A DNA stretch of 64,000 nucleotides. Origin: Lachnospiraceae bacterium (lineage in GTDB: Bacteria; Bacillota_A; Clostridia; Lachnospirales; Lachnospiraceae). A program made the position numbers and the translations under genes. The notes below the pieces were generated by a model, which was given only the letters and a program-made list of their open reading frames with translations, ran no database searches and had not been told where the DNA came from. Positions 48,622 through 57,971 of the stretch are shown in pieces. The stretch's first letter is position 1. Every line of letters begins with the position of its first letter. The stretch lies in contig JAGAIR010000004.1 in assembly GCA_017626435.1 (NCBI GenBank), positions 186,001-250,000 of the forward strand, given 5' to 3'.

Positions 48622-51600
48622 CTAATATGCAAACGCGCTCTTTCCTGTCCTTTTACGATAACTGCTATCTTCTTTCCGTACAACTTTCAACAAATCGCCC
48701 TCGGTATACTTTTCAACATCTACTCCGTTACCAGATATGCTATCTATTTTACTATTCAGCGCATTTACGGAATTAACCACCTGTGTCAAAACCGGTGCCA
48801 TAACATTGAATATACCATCAGAGACAGACTGGACAATCTGGTTATTGTTCATTACTGCCGTCTTATTTCCATATGTTCCGACTAACTCAGGACCTTTTTC
48901 TCTTGTCATTACTAATTGTCCTGGTCCAAATATACCACCATTTGCAGCGTATGATATATTAAATTTAGGGGTTCCCTCAAATCCAAACAACTGCCAAAAT
49001 TTATGAGCCAATCCTTCAGCATCATATGTTATTTTTATCTTTGGAACTTTAATTCCGAGTGTCGCAGTTAAATCGCCAAGCCAATCCTTCAGCGACCTCC
49101 ACCCTTTCTTAACTAATTCAATACCAGTTTGAATTGTTTTATTCGCTCCAACCCAATTTTTTAAACTTTTCCATCCATCTTTTGCCAACTTAATTCCAGC
49201 GCTTAGAGCCTTAATCGCTCCAAACACGAATCCTTTCAGTGTTTTCCACCCTTTTTTAACCAATTTAATGCCTATAGATATCGCTTTTACTGTAACTTTC
49301 AATAAAAGCTTTGTAATACTACTCTTAATATCATTGACAGATGGTAATTCATAATCGGTAAAAGGTATTGTAAAATGAAAATCTCCAGACAAGAGGTCTT
49401 TTACGATATCTTTTAATGCACCAAGTACATCATTTTCATTCCACCACTGTTTAAATCCATCAGCCCATTCGGAAGGACTATAACTGAACAAATCACTGAA
49501 TTTAATGCTGTATTGATACTCTTTCATGTCCTCATTGGTAAATAGTTCGCCAATCCATTTTCCGAAATTCCATCCTCCTTCTATAGCCACAGTTGCGATA
49601 GCAACTTTTAATCCTACTTTTACATTTCCTGTAAATGTATGTGCCGCTAGAAATGCTGCTATGGGAGCCAATACCATATTCTTTACAACATTGTCAGAAT
49701 CTGCCAATTTAAAAGCCGCAAGTCCAAGACTAAGACTTATTGCAACTTGACCAAGAGTGAGTCCTTTGGATGCTAATAATTTAGTTATAGCCCTAGATAT
49801 TGCAGTTGTTGCACCTGTCAGTTTCAATCCAGCAAACAAAGCAACTACAGCAGTTTCTAATGGCGCTTTTTCTGTTATACCTGCTACAGCGTCGCATATT
49901 GCATCAAAAGCGGCATTTCCCAGATTTACTAAATCCCAAGTTATTTTTCCCCATTTTATTTCTTTTATAAAATCAGCAATCGCTTGACCTACATCCTCCC
50001 ATTTCACTGTTTCTAAAGCGGTTGTAATAGAGTTCGCAATTCCAGTTATACTATTGCTTATTGTGGCACCTAATGTCTGCCATCCGGTCATACCTGTCTT
50101 TTTATTGACTTCACCCATAGATTCAAAGAAACTATTAATTCCATCTCCAATTTTTGTTCCAAGTTTTTTCCATGTTTCCTTATCAGAAACCAATGTGTAT
50201 AATGCAGTCGCCATAGAACTGACCAGCTTTCCTAACTTCCAGCCTATTTTCCCCATATCTACACTTGAGATAAAATCTGCTATTGCCTGTGCAACATCCT
50301 CCCAATGAACCGTATCAAGAGCAGTTATCAGAGTATCAGCAATCCCACTAATCCCCTCTGTAATCGTTTCTCCTAACTCCTGCCAACCGTTCTTTTTCGT
50401 TTTAGGGTTTACTTTCCCCATCTTATCTAAGAAATCATTGATTCCCTGTCCAATGGCTTTACCAAGATTATCAAACTTAAAGGTAGTGATAGCACCAAAC
50501 GCAAACTCAATAGCAGCTCTCAATTTTGAACCAAGATTTTTAAAGTATGACTGAATCGGGCCTTTCTTTCCATCTCCAATAAATGAATTTAAGGAAGTTG
50601 CAATACCCTCACCTAATGCTGTCCAGTCCGTATTATCAAAGAATGTAGTTTCCCCGTCCAGCCAAGTCTGCAAGGTATTAGATAGAGCTGTTCCAAGACC
50701 AGACCAATCAAATTCATATGTAAAACCATTGACCGCCGTTGCAAGAATATTCGCAATCTTCTGCACCTTTTCATCCGCAACCGACCAATTATCATTTACC
50801 CACTTAAGGCCCTTATTCAGCCACTTTGCAATCGCAGAACCAATATCAGAACCATCACCGCTTGTCCAGGCATCCTTGAATAATTTGGTCAGCTTATTCG
50901 CAAACTTCTCCGCATCAGAGGTTATGTTTTCGTAGGCATCATTCCATACTTTCTCATAATCTGCCAACGCCGAAGATAACTGGCTTGTAAGGTCGATAGG
51001 CGCACTATCCCCACTCTCATTTTTATCCTTACCAGAATTCTGATTTGTGGTAATAACATTCAACTCATCGAACCCCATCAACTGTTTGGCTAATTTCTTA
51101 ACAGAATCCGTGGTATCATCAACTGCATCAGACGCATTGCCGGCATCCTCTTCGATTCCGTCAAACATATCTGAATATCCGCCGCCGGAATTCCCGATAA
51201 CATCATCCAACTTGATTCCAAGCATGGAAGCAGTCCACTCAAACAATCGGCGGATGGCAATTACAAGACCATTCACATATGGCAGCACCTTTGCAACAAT
51301 CGGCAGGAACATATTTCCGATGGTTCTGGATAATGCTTTGAAATTGTTCTGCAGAAGACGAAGCTGATTCGATGGTGAATTGATAGTCTTAGCCAAATCT
51401 CCCCATGCTACCTTTGATTGGTCGAGAATAGCTATCATACGTAGCTGCATCTTCTCATTCTGCGTCATGGCAGAAATATCCTTCTTAATTCCCATTTCAT
51501 GGGCATAGGTAGCCAAAGTGGCATTTGTAATGTCAATACCATACTTGTACAAGGCACGAGACTGACCAATTAGACCAGATGAAAAATTGTTCATGACGGT

Positions 51601-53415
51601 ACTCATATCCAAATTACGGAATGAGGACATATCCCCAGCAAGCATAGAAAGAGCCTTAGACGTGACAACAGACGCTTCACCAGTCATGCCCACGGAGTTC
51701 GTTACCTGTGCAATCCCAGCAGCATAATTAGTCATCTGGGTAACATCAAGACCGAGATTCTTATTCTGGCTGTCTGTCAGAGTTCCATCATCATTCATCT
51801 GGAACCCAGTCATTTTATTCATAACCTCGGTCAATCTGCCCTGGAACGACTTTCCGTACTCGTCAGCATTCTCATAACCGTACTTCTTGTAATCCTTTGA
51901 CCATTCGCTAGCAATCTTCTCCATGGTGGTGTTGAAATAGTTGTATTCCTCAATATAGTTCATGGAAGATTCCACAGAATCCTTCAAAAAGTTTCCTACT
52001 CCCCTAAGAGATTGGAAACCTATGTACAATTTCATTAGTTTGCCAATTAATCCATTAGTGGAACTTGACATAGAATGAAAGCGTGTTGTCAGATTCTTTA
52101 TATTTGCTCCAAAAGAAACAACTCCACTTCCCGCCTTTTTTGTCACATTCCATATAGAACGGAACCCGTCAGTAATCTTACTTGCAACAGATTTCGATGT
52201 ATTTCCGGTATCCACCAAAGAGGATTTATATTTTTTCAATTCTGCGGTTGATTTCTGTAGTTCTCTATATGTACTATCAAATTTAGGGTCACCAAAATTC
52301 AAGCCCTTTGACTGCAAATCCTTTAATTTTGCTTTTAATGCTTCGATATGATTGCCCAAAGAATCGGTCTTTTTAATTTCTTCATCAATCTCTGTCACAG
52401 GATGGTCCATGGCATATTTATATTCTTTTGCTTCCAGAGTCACCTTTCGGAGTTTTAGATAGACCTGTTCCCATTCATCAGACCCCATTCCTTTGCCGGA
52501 TTGCTCCAAGCTTTTCAGACTTGCCTTTAGATTTTTGATTTCTTCTGTATAATTTCTGAAACCAGAATTTTCTCCAGATCCAATATGTACATCATTCAAT
52601 GCATTCGTTAAAGACTTTTTCGCATCTTCTACAGAATACTTTGCACTTTCAGGAATCCCTTTTAAAGTATTTTTTACTTTCTCTTCAAAATCCTTCATAC
52701 CGGAATTTCCAGATGTTTCTACCGATGCATCATATCTAAAGATAGGAATAGAAGAAATGTCCTGTTTTTGTGCTGAACGTACTTTTTCAATTTTATCTTC
52801 CAGCTCGGATAACTGATTCAACGTCTTTGAAATATCAAATTGAAGATTCTTAAATGTTTTGCTTTCCGTGGAAGTTCCGCCAACAGTAAGTATTTTTTCC
52901 TCTTTTTCTGATAAGGAATCCAGATTTTTCCTAAGTCTGTCAGCCTCTCTCTCCAATTCTGCTAATGTCCCCTCAAAAGCCTTTCCCTTACCTGCATTCG
53001 CAAACTCATTAGACAAACCCTGGATTGCCTTTTGCATATCCTGCACACCAGACGCATCAAATTTAAGACCGGATGATATTGCCTTTTTAGAGACAGATGA
53101 AGCCCTTTGCAGAGAATTAGCAGCCTTTTCCACCGATTGGGCAGACTTATCCAAATTAGAAGAATTGACATTGGTCAATTTCTCAATATTTTTTGCCATT
53201 CTGGTGAAATCAGAAGTCTTGACTTGATTCAGCCCAGTGATAGCTTTAGAAAAATTCTGAATACTGGCAGCCATCTTGTTTAAATTCTCAATATTGATAT
53301 CATTGATCGTAGAACGCAGTTGTACCATCTTTTGAACCAGATTATCTAACTGTTGGTTGGCACTCCTCGCTGATGCGTCCACCTTTATACTCAAACTATC
53401 TACCGGAGCTGACAT
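48622..53415 (-). CDS. Tape measure protein
   Basis: This 1597-aa protein fixes tail length and assists DNA ejection. It has N-terminal coiled coils (about 1-430), a hydrophobic segment about 450-480, then TMP-family stretches (YFNTTMEKIASEWSKDYKKY, SNQLRLLQNNFKALSRTIGN). About five degenerate repeats of the form WKKLGTKIGDGINSFFESMG fill residues about 880-1230. A second hydrophobic region near 1270-1330 and a C-terminal segment with short repeats (VKKGWKTLKGFV) follow. The start at 53415 follows AGAGGTG. Confidence 0.95.
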   Translation of the reverse strand: MSAPVDSLSIKVDASARSANQQLDNLVQKMVQLRSTINDINIENLNKMAASIQNFSKAITGLNQVKTSDFTRMAKNIEKLTNVNSSNLDKSAQSVEKAANSLQRASSVSKKAISSGLKFDASGVQDMQKAIQGLSNEFANAGKGKAFEGTLAELEREADRLRKNLDSLSEKEEKILTVGGTSTESKTFKNLQFDISKTLNQLSELEDKIEKVRSAQKQDISSIPIFRYDASVETSGNSGMKDFEEKVKNTLKGIPESAKYSVEDAKKSLTNALNDVHIGSGENSGFRNYTEEIKNLKASLKSLEQSGKGMGSDEWEQVYLKLRKVTLEAKEYKYAMDHPVTEIDEEIKKTDSLGNHIEALKAKLKDLQSKGLNFGDPKFDSTYRELQKSTAELKKYKSSLVDTGNTSKSVASKITDGFRSIWNVTKKAGSGVVSFGANIKNLTTRFHSMSSSTNGLIGKLMKLYIGFQSLRGVGNFLKDSVESSMNYIEEYNYFNTTMEKIASEWSKDYKKYGYENADEYGKSFQGRLTEVMNKMTGFQMNDDGTLTDSQNKNLGLDVTQMTNYAAGIAQVTNSVGMTGEASVVTSKALSMLAGDMSSFRNLDMSTVMNNFSSGLIGQSRALYKYGIDITNATLATYAHEMGIKKDISAMTQNEKMQLRMIAILDQSKVAWGDLAKTINSPSNQLRLLQNNFKALSRTIGNMFLPIVAKVLPYVNGLVIAIRRLFEWTASMLGIKLDDVIGNSGGGYSDMFDGIEEDAGNASDAVDDTTDSVKKLAKQLMGFDELNVITTNQNSGKDKNESGDSAPIDLTSQLSSALADYEKVWNDAYENITSDAEKFANKLTKLFKDAWTSGDGSDIGSAIAKWLNKGLKWVNDNWSVADEKVQKIANILATAVNGFTYEFDWSGLGTALSNTLQTWLDGETTFFDNTDWTALGEGIATSLNSFIGDGKKGPIQSYFKNLGSKLRAAIEFAFGAITTFKFDNLGKAIGQGINDFLDKMGKVNPKTKKNGWQELGETITEGISGIADTLITALDTVHWEDVAQAIADFISSVDMGKIGWKLGKLVSSMATALYTLVSDKETWKKLGTKIGDGINSFFESMGEVNKKTGMTGWQTLGATISNSITGIANSITTALETVKWEDVGQAIADFIKEIKWGKITWDLVNLGNAAFDAICDAVAGITEKAPLETAVVALFAGLKLTGATTAISRAITKLLASKGLTLGQVAISLSLGLAAFKLADSDNVVKNMVLAPIAAFLAAHTFTGNVKVGLKVAIATVAIEGGWNFGKWIGELFTNEDMKEYQYSIKFSDLFSYSPSEWADGFKQWWNENDVLGALKDIVKDLLSGDFHFTIPFTDYELPSVNDIKSSITKLLLKVTVKAISIGIKLVKKGWKTLKGFVFGAIKALSAGIKLAKDGWKSLKNWVGANKTIQTGIELVKKGWRSLKDWLGDLTATLGIKVPKIKITYDAEGLAHKFWQLFGFEGTPKFNISYAANGGIFGPGQLVMTREKGPELVGTYGNKTAVMNNNQIVQSVSDGIFNVMAPVLTQVVNSVNALNSKIDSISGNGVDVEKYTEGDLLKVVRKEDSSYRKRTGKSAFAY

Positions 53416-53462
53416 ATCAAACACCTCTCATTTCTTTCATAACCTAAAAAAAGAGAGTGACC

Positions 53463-54418
53463 TTATTCAGAATCACTCTCCTGCTCTTGCTGCTCACGCA
53501 GCCTTTGACGTTCTTCCCGTGCTTTTGCCCTCTTGTTTCTGCCCTCCATGATGGAAAGGCTCACAACAAATGCTTCTCTCGCACGCAAAATCTCCTCTTC
53601 TGTGTAATTTTCCTCATCTTCCTCTTCCGTATCATCCAAATACCTATCTTTCCCCTGTTCCATTCCAAGAGGTTGCTCTGGATATTCTCCGCCAAAGCAG
53701 GCACCTACTGCCTGCATAATGTACACACCATTTCTCCATCGTGCATATTCTTCCATCTCTAACCGCTTCTGGTATGCCTCCTTGAATGGCTGTAGCTTCC
53801 GAGGATTCAGATGCCAGAACAATTCATATGGCACACCATAAAGCAAAGCATTTGGCAGAAACTCTGTCCTTACTCGGCTGACGAAGGATTCTCTTTCTCT
53901 ACTTCCTTCTCCGTTGCTGCTTTCTGCTTCTTGGTAGGCTGTTTCTTCTTTCGGTCTGTAGGCTGCTTCTTCGGCTCTTTGGTCTCTCCCACTACGCTGT
54001 TCATGTTCCCCAGAATGTCCTCCATTCCGGTCCGTTTGAAAAAACAATCTTCCTCCATCTGAATAGAAATGGCAGTCACCAAACCATAATATGAAGTTGC
54101 CATTGCATCCTCTGGATTCTCCTTACAGAATTGCTTATACAATCTCTTGGCATCCAAACGACTTGTAATCGTACCATCTCCATCTTCACCATGATTCTCC
54201 AGCAATCCGGCATAGAACATATCCATTGCCATGCGTGGCAAATCAGAAATTGTCATCAGAAAATCACGAATCTGCAATGCCTCCGACTTCGTCTCGTCAA
54301 TCTTAGTCATCATAGCTCCACCGAAAATATCCGTCATGGCATCCACGCACTTCTGATTCTCTGCTGCCTCAAAGGTATACTCCAACGTGTACTCTTTTTC
54401 ACCTACTGTAAATTTCAT
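53463..54418 (-). CDS. Tail assembly chaperone GT fusion via -1 frameshift
   Basis: The expected product joins the chaperone G reading frame (from 54418) to the overlapping T frame, which runs on from the slippery site at 54038-54044 to 53463. The T part has a basic and acidic variable start (QTDRNGGHSGEHEQRSG), then RVRTEFLPNALLYGVPYELFWHLNPRKL and a very acidic, Arg-rich end. In siphophages the G and GT forms chaperone the tape measure protein. The T frame has no ribosome site of its own, which supports expression by frameshift. Confidence 0.75.
53870..54418 (-). CDS. Tail assembly chaperone G
   Basis: This protein of 182 aa begins MKFTVGEKEYTLEYTFEAAE, with LLENHGEDGDGTITSRLDAKRLY and a Lys-rich tail (KKQPTDRKKKQPTKKQK). 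It follows the major tail protein and precedes the tape measure gene. The start at 54418 has GGAG 10 nt upstream. The T frame overlaps its last third. Confidence 0.85.
   Translation of the reverse strand: MKFTVGEKEYTLEYTFEAAENQKCVDAMTDIFGGAMMTKIDETKSEALQIRDFLMTISDLPRMAMDMFYAGLLENHGEDGDGTITSRLDAKRLYKQFCKENPEDAMATSYYGLVTAISIQMEEDCFFKRTGMEDILGNMNSVVGETKEPKKQPTDRKKKQPTKKQKAATEKEVEKENPSSAE
54038..54044 (-). promoter_or_regulatory. Slippery heptamer for programmed -1 frameshift
   Basis: Read leftward, the G frame has TGT TTT TTC, a perfect X_XXY_YYZ heptamer T_TTT_TTC. A -1 slip continues as CAA ACG GAC, exactly into the T frame that stays open to 53463. Downstream secondary structure was not tested. 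Confidence 0.7.
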
Positions 54419-54486
54419 AATCAAATCTCTCCTCTCATTAAAACAGAGGGAGAAGCACTCTCCCTCAACATTCACTTTCTACTCGT

Positions 54487-54960
54487 TTATTCCATTGGCT
54501 CCAGTTCCCCATCCAGTCCTTTGTACTCATTAACAACATTGGAAATCTGAATATCCAATTTGCTGTTTACTTCCAAGTCCGGCATAGGAATTTCGCCCGG
54601 TTCGAATATTACAAAATAAGAACCAAATCCAGGAATATAAATGTCTGCCCATGTTGCTAAGCCATCATCCGCTGCCGCCTCTGACGCATCCAACAACTCA
54701 TTCCAAGCCGCAACAAAATCCGTTGCAGAACCTTTCTTTGTACCATTGAAATTGAGGTTCCAGTCTCCACCCGTATCAGCAACACCAGCAATATATTTTT
54801 TAATTTTATCCTCAAAACAAGTGGTATCAATTTTTTCCTTTGTGACATTCAGCCCTGCAATCTTGCTACAACGCTTAATCCATTTGAAAGCGGTCGGCTT
54901 TGTTCCGGCAGTTGTCTCCACCGCCCAGCCAAATTTAACTCCTATCGTACTTAAGTCCAT
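54487..54960 (-). CDS. Major tail tube protein
   Basis: This 157-aa tube protein has LSTIGVKFGWAVETTAGTKPTAF at the start and TPGFGSYFVIFEPGE-like sequence with SKLDIQISNVVNE at the end, a typical siphovirus tube fold. AGGAGG precedes ATG 54960. It stands between the tail terminator-type gene and the chaperones. Confidence 0.88.
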   Translation of the reverse strand: MDLSTIGVKFGWAVETTAGTKPTAFKWIKRCSKIAGLNVTKEKIDTTCFEDKIKKYIAGVADTGGDWNLNFNGTKKGSATDFVAAWNELLDASEAAADDGLATWADIYIPGFGSYFVIFEPGEIPMPDLEVNSKLDIQISNVVNEYKGLDGELEPME

Positions 54961-54985
54961 TGTTCGTCCTCCTATCATTTTGCAT

Positions 54986-55007
54986 AAAAATAAGAGCCTC
55001 TCGGCTC
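54986..55007 (-). terminator. Hairpin terminator upstream of the tail tube gene
   Basis: GAGCC (54994-54998) and GGCTC (55003-55007) around TCTC. T-rich sequence follows leftward (54986-54993). It closely matches the hairpin at 38306-38326. Confidence 0.65.
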
Positions 55008-55053
55008 CCTGTTTGCGTGTTTCTATATGTAACCGGTACATTCCGGCAACAAT

Positions 55054-55455
55054 CTAATATAATTCATCCCCGCTACCGACAAGACGCCGAAAGCGTGCTA
55101 TTGTGCGGAAATAACCATTGTTATCCTGATAAGGACCAGCAATCAATTGATACCCCATGGACATCATTACATCACCTGCTGCATCCATTATCTTTCGTGC
55201 CTCTGTCTGTGAACCACCCGGCGATTCTGCCGAATAGGACTGCAACTCTATCGTGGAATCAATATAACATTGATTATTCTGAAAGTCACTTCCCTTTGTC
55301 GGCTCTCCAAGCGAATTAACAAATAGACAAGGGAAACTTGGTGGGCCGTCTGACACATCCTTAGAAGTCAAATACAGCTTCGGATAGGGTGCGTCTGCAT
55401 CCGTCTTTAGTTTCTGTTGCAACCTCTTGGAAACATCATTCCAAACACTACGCAT
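55054..55455 (-). CDS. Tail terminator/minor head-tail protein
   Basis: This protein of 133 aa begins MRSVWNDVSKRLQQKLKTDADA and contains FPCLFVNSLGEPTKGSDF and IELQSYSAESPGGSQTEARKI, a pattern of tail-terminator (gpU-like) proteins. The start at 55455 follows GGGAGG. It lies directly after the HK97-gp10-like gene (overlap 8 bp), the usual order in head-tail completion modules. Confidence 0.75.
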   Translation of the reverse strand: MRSVWNDVSKRLQQKLKTDADAPYPKLYLTSKDVSDGPPSFPCLFVNSLGEPTKGSDFQNNQCYIDSTIELQSYSAESPGGSQTEARKIMDAAGDVMMSMGYQLIAGPYQDNNGYFRTIARFRRLVGSGDELY

Positions 55456-55954
55456 CAGCAAACACCTCCCTTGCTACTGCCTCAATCCTTGACCGTAAAT
55501 CCACGGCTGTCTGATACATGAATGGTCTGCTCGGCATTCCCTTTGTCCAATGCCACTCACCATCCTTAAAATAATACCAGCCTAAGTCCCCATGCTGATT
55601 GAGATCATACTTCCAATTTGCAATACCCAGATTCGGATGCGGTTTATTCGCACCAACGATTCCCGTTCCGAATTCAACGAAAAAAGCCCATGGACAGTCT
55701 GTTACGACCATCCATGAGGCTCCGTCCGGAATATTTCCATTGTATTCTGATTTAATACTAGAGATCAACTCTCCGCTGTATATTGCATCATAATCTGCCA
55801 CATTCACCCTTGCAATCTCTACACCGATATTCGCTAAACATTCGGCAAGAAGTTTGCATTTGTAGGTGATGTCGAATTGATAGGCTTGCAATTCTCGGAT
55901 AGCGGCATCAATGCTTGAGGGGCTGTCGTATGTAAAATTGATTTGTTTTGGCAT
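55448..55954 (-). CDS. HK97 gp10-like head-tail protein
   Basis: This protein of 168 aa contains GASWMVVTDCPWAFFVEFGTG and GMPSRPFMYQTAVDLRSRI, the two conserved parts of the HK97 gp10 family. It helps complete the tail neck. It begins exactly at the end of the accessory membrane gene. Confidence 0.85.
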   Translation of the reverse strand: MPKQINFTYDSPSSIDAAIRELQAYQFDITYKCKLLAECLANIGVEIARVNVADYDAIYSGELISSIKSEYNGNIPDGASWMVVTDCPWAFFVEFGTGIVGANKPHPNLGIANWKYDLNQHGDLGWYYFKDGEWHWTKGMPSRPFMYQTAVDLRSRIEAVAREVFADA

Positions 55955-56353
55955 TTATTTACTCCTTTTCGATATCTCATCGCAGATGACAGAGAGGAAA
56001 TACATACTCTTTCGATATTCGTTCGTATTTATCAATATAAAGCAGTAACACAATACTGAAAATATGAACAAAACAAATGCACCTACCATAATATTTGTAC
56101 TTAAACCCATAATTGAAAAAGCACTTAATAATACAGCAATAACCGAAACCGCTAAAGTCATAAGGATTCGCAAAGAATCATCATATGCCATCCTTTGCTC
56201 TAAAACTCCTTTTGCATGAGATAACTGCTCAAGCCCATATAATTCGCAAATTTTATGGCATGAATAAAATAACTGATAATCCAATAATGAATTGTCCCTG
56301 AATGCCTTTTCCATTTCTTGCACTATAAAGCTTTCTTCGTGCAATGCTCCCAT
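55955..56353 (-). CDS. Accessory membrane protein inside the head-tail module
   Basis: This protein of 132 aa has two adjoining transmembrane segments (about residues 65-110: ILMTLAVSVIAVLLSAFSIMG, IMVGAFVLFIFSVLCYCFIL), with soluble ends. No structural protein family matches. It has its own promoter (56376-56404) and GGGAG before ATG 56353. It is unusual in position, between structural genes. I infer a lysogenic or superinfection-related role. Confidence 0.65.
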   Translation of the reverse strand: MGALHEESFIVQEMEKAFRDNSLLDYQLFYSCHKICELYGLEQLSHAKGVLEQRMAYDDSLRILMTLAVSVIAVLLSAFSIMGLSTNIMVGAFVLFIFSVLCYCFILINTNEYRKSMYFLSVICDEISKRSK

Positions 56354-56375
56354 TTTTATCACTCCCTTCATCGCC

Positions 56376-56404
56376 ATTATACGACAAAAAGAGCGATTTT
56401 GGAA
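56376..56404 (-). promoter_or_regulatory. Autonomous promoter of the accessory membrane gene
   Basis: -35 TTCCAA (56399-56404), 17 bp, -10 TATAAT (56376-56381) with TTGTCG just before the -10, the same block as at 43898. It lies at the end of the Tad2-like gene. Confidence 0.65.
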
Positions 56405-56406
56405 GA

Positions 56407-56874
56407 TTATTCCACTACAACCCAATCCTCTGCCAGCACATCCCCAATAGATGGAACCCACATAGAATGTGAACCATCTACCTGCTTAATCTGCAAATAC
56501 GGATTACACTTGAATAAATCACCCTCGTTCATTCCCCATGCTTCTGTCGTCTGCTTGTTGCAAGGGATACCGTCTGGATATCCTTTCTGATATACCACAA
56601 ACATTCCCTTGCCGTTCCAGCCCTCACGTGCAACCTTACAGCCTTTTTTCAGAAGCTCCAGTGCAATGCCAAAGGTCATACCTTTGCAATCTCGGTATGC
56701 GTCCTCAAACTGCTTCTTCGGTGACCAGCTTTCGTAACCATCCTGGTACTTTACCAGATATCCCTCATCATCCGGATTTTCGTCTGCCGGAATCGGCCAG
56801 CCACGATACTTGTTGTACTCGCCTCTGTCCATAGGCTTTGCCTCAATCATCTTTGTCCCAATAAATTTCTTCAT
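56407..56874 (-). CDS. tad2: Tad2-like anti-Thoeris protein (DUF2829) with N-terminal extension
   Basis: This protein has 155 aa. The C-terminal 90 residues match DUF2829: MTFGIALELLKKGCKVAREGWNGKG, MFVVYQ, then WVPSIGDVLAEDWVVVE. In characterised Tad2 proteins this fold sequesters the gcADPR signal of the Thoeris defence system. The N-terminal 60 residues (KKFIGTKMIEAKPMDRGEYNK and YQDGYESWSPKKQFE) form a second domain common in phage proteins. It lies amid head-tail genes, probably as an anti-defence gene expressed late. The family call is good; activity is inferred. Confidence 0.8.
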   Translation of the reverse strand: MKKFIGTKMIEAKPMDRGEYNKYRGWPIPADENPDDEGYLVKYQDGYESWSPKKQFEDAYRDCKGMTFGIALELLKKGCKVAREGWNGKGMFVVYQKGYPDGIPCNKQTTEAWGMNEGDLFKCNPYLQIKQVDGSHSMWVPSIGDVLAEDWVVVE

Positions 56875-56886
56875 GTTCTCTCTCCT

Positions 56887-57366
56887 TTACCAATCCTCTA
56901 AATCATCGTCTATGTTACCGCCACCAGAATTGTTTTCGGTAGTTCCGTCATCATCCGGGGGCTTATCCTCTGTGCTTTCCTGCGGCACATTCGCCTTTGT
57001 AATTCTCTTAATCGCAATCCGTATACCATCCAGTCCATCCAACGGTGCCGCTGCCACCTTATAATCTGCACTGCTTGGGTCTGCCGAGCCATCTTCCAGT
57101 AAGACAGGCTTGGTTTCATACCAAATCAGTGATGTTTCTGTAATCGGCAAGGACTTATTTACGGTAGAAATGATTCTGTCATAGGATATATCCTTACCAA
57201 AGGGAGAATCATCTGCATCTGATTTACCAGCCGACAAACTCGCCCGAAACTCTACCGGTGCAGAATATTTCGCCACGGTGTCTAGCACATCAAAATCGGA
57301 TTTATTCTCCTGCGTAACGTATAGCGAATAATACATCTTTCGCTGATTTCTTCTTAAATCTCTCAT
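56887..57366 (-). CDS. Head-tail joining protein
   Basis: This protein of 159 aa begins MRDLRRNQRKMYYSLYV, with EFRASLSAGKSDADDSPFGKDISYDR in the middle and an acidic, Gly/Asn-rich tail (NNSGGGNIDDDLEDW). This pattern is typical of head-closure proteins in related siphophages. The start at 57366 follows GAGGAG. It lies between the Tad2-like gene and the gp6-like adaptor. Confidence 0.7.
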   Translation of the reverse strand: MRDLRRNQRKMYYSLYVTQENKSDFDVLDTVAKYSAPVEFRASLSAGKSDADDSPFGKDISYDRIISTVNKSLPITETSLIWYETKPVLLEDGSADPSSADYKVAAAPLDGLDGIRIAIKRITKANVPQESTEDKPPDDDGTTENNSGGGNIDDDLEDW

Positions 57367-57472
57367 AACTTCTCTCCTCATAATTGGTATCACTCCCAGC
57401 CACCACCTTGATACCGCCCTGCCTGGCACAAGGAGAGATTCACAGGAACCGCCAGGCGTACCGCTTGATTCC

Positions 57473-57796
57473 CTATAACACTACATCCGCCACTGGTACT
57501 ATATCATCCAGAAACTCACTATCTTTCATATAAGTCCTGCTGGTCCCACTATCAGAATGAGCAGTTTCGTTATCTGCGCCAATCTTGTTATAATAATGCA
57601 TCAGCAACCCATCTACATTTTCCGAATATGTTTCCAGAGCTTCTTCCCTCTGGATATCAGTGCATCCGAAGGGGTAACGTGCTTTTATCACTCTGTTTTG
57701 TGCTTTTTCCAAATAGACAGAGATTACATCATCATTCGATGTATCGTTGCTGTCTAGACCGCACAATATTCGATGCTTTGATGTAACCTCTACCAC
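57473..57796 (-). CDS. Head-tail adaptor (gp6-like DNA packaging protein)
   Basis: This is a 107-aa helical protein of the phage gp6-like adaptor family: NDDVISVYLEKAQNRVIKARYPFG, then EEALETYSENVDGLLMHYYNKIG. The start is GTG after GGAG. It forms the ring under the portal. Confidence 0.75.
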   Translation of the reverse strand: MVEVTSKHRILCGLDSNDTSNDDVISVYLEKAQNRVIKARYPFGCTDIQREEALETYSENVDGLLMHYYNKIGADNETAHSDSGTSRTYMKDSEFLDDIVPVADVVL

Positions 57797-57799
57797 TTC

Positions 57800-57958
57800 T
57801 TATTTCTCCCCACTATCTGTCTTCTTACCTCTACCAGAAGCTGTCTCCTTCTGATCAGATTCTTCACTTACAATTTCATATCCTGCGCGGATAAATGGAG
57901 CCGCCTGCACCTTTGTGCCAACCTCAATTGTCTTTTTATCTTTCTTTAACTTAATCAT
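57800..57958 (-). CDS. Small head-region protein (52 aa)
   Basis: The frame from ATG 57958 to TAA 57800 encodes MIKLKKDKKTIEVGTKVQAA, AGYEIVSEESDQK and a charged end. GGAGG lies 7 nt before the ATG. It lies between the capsid gene and the adaptor with tight spacing, as small Rho-N-like or adaptor accessory proteins do. The function is unknown. Confidence 0.7.
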   Translation of the reverse strand: MIKLKKDKKTIEVGTKVQAAPFIRAGYEIVSEESDQKETASGRGKKTDSGEK

Positions 57959-57971
57959 GCTCATTTCCTCC

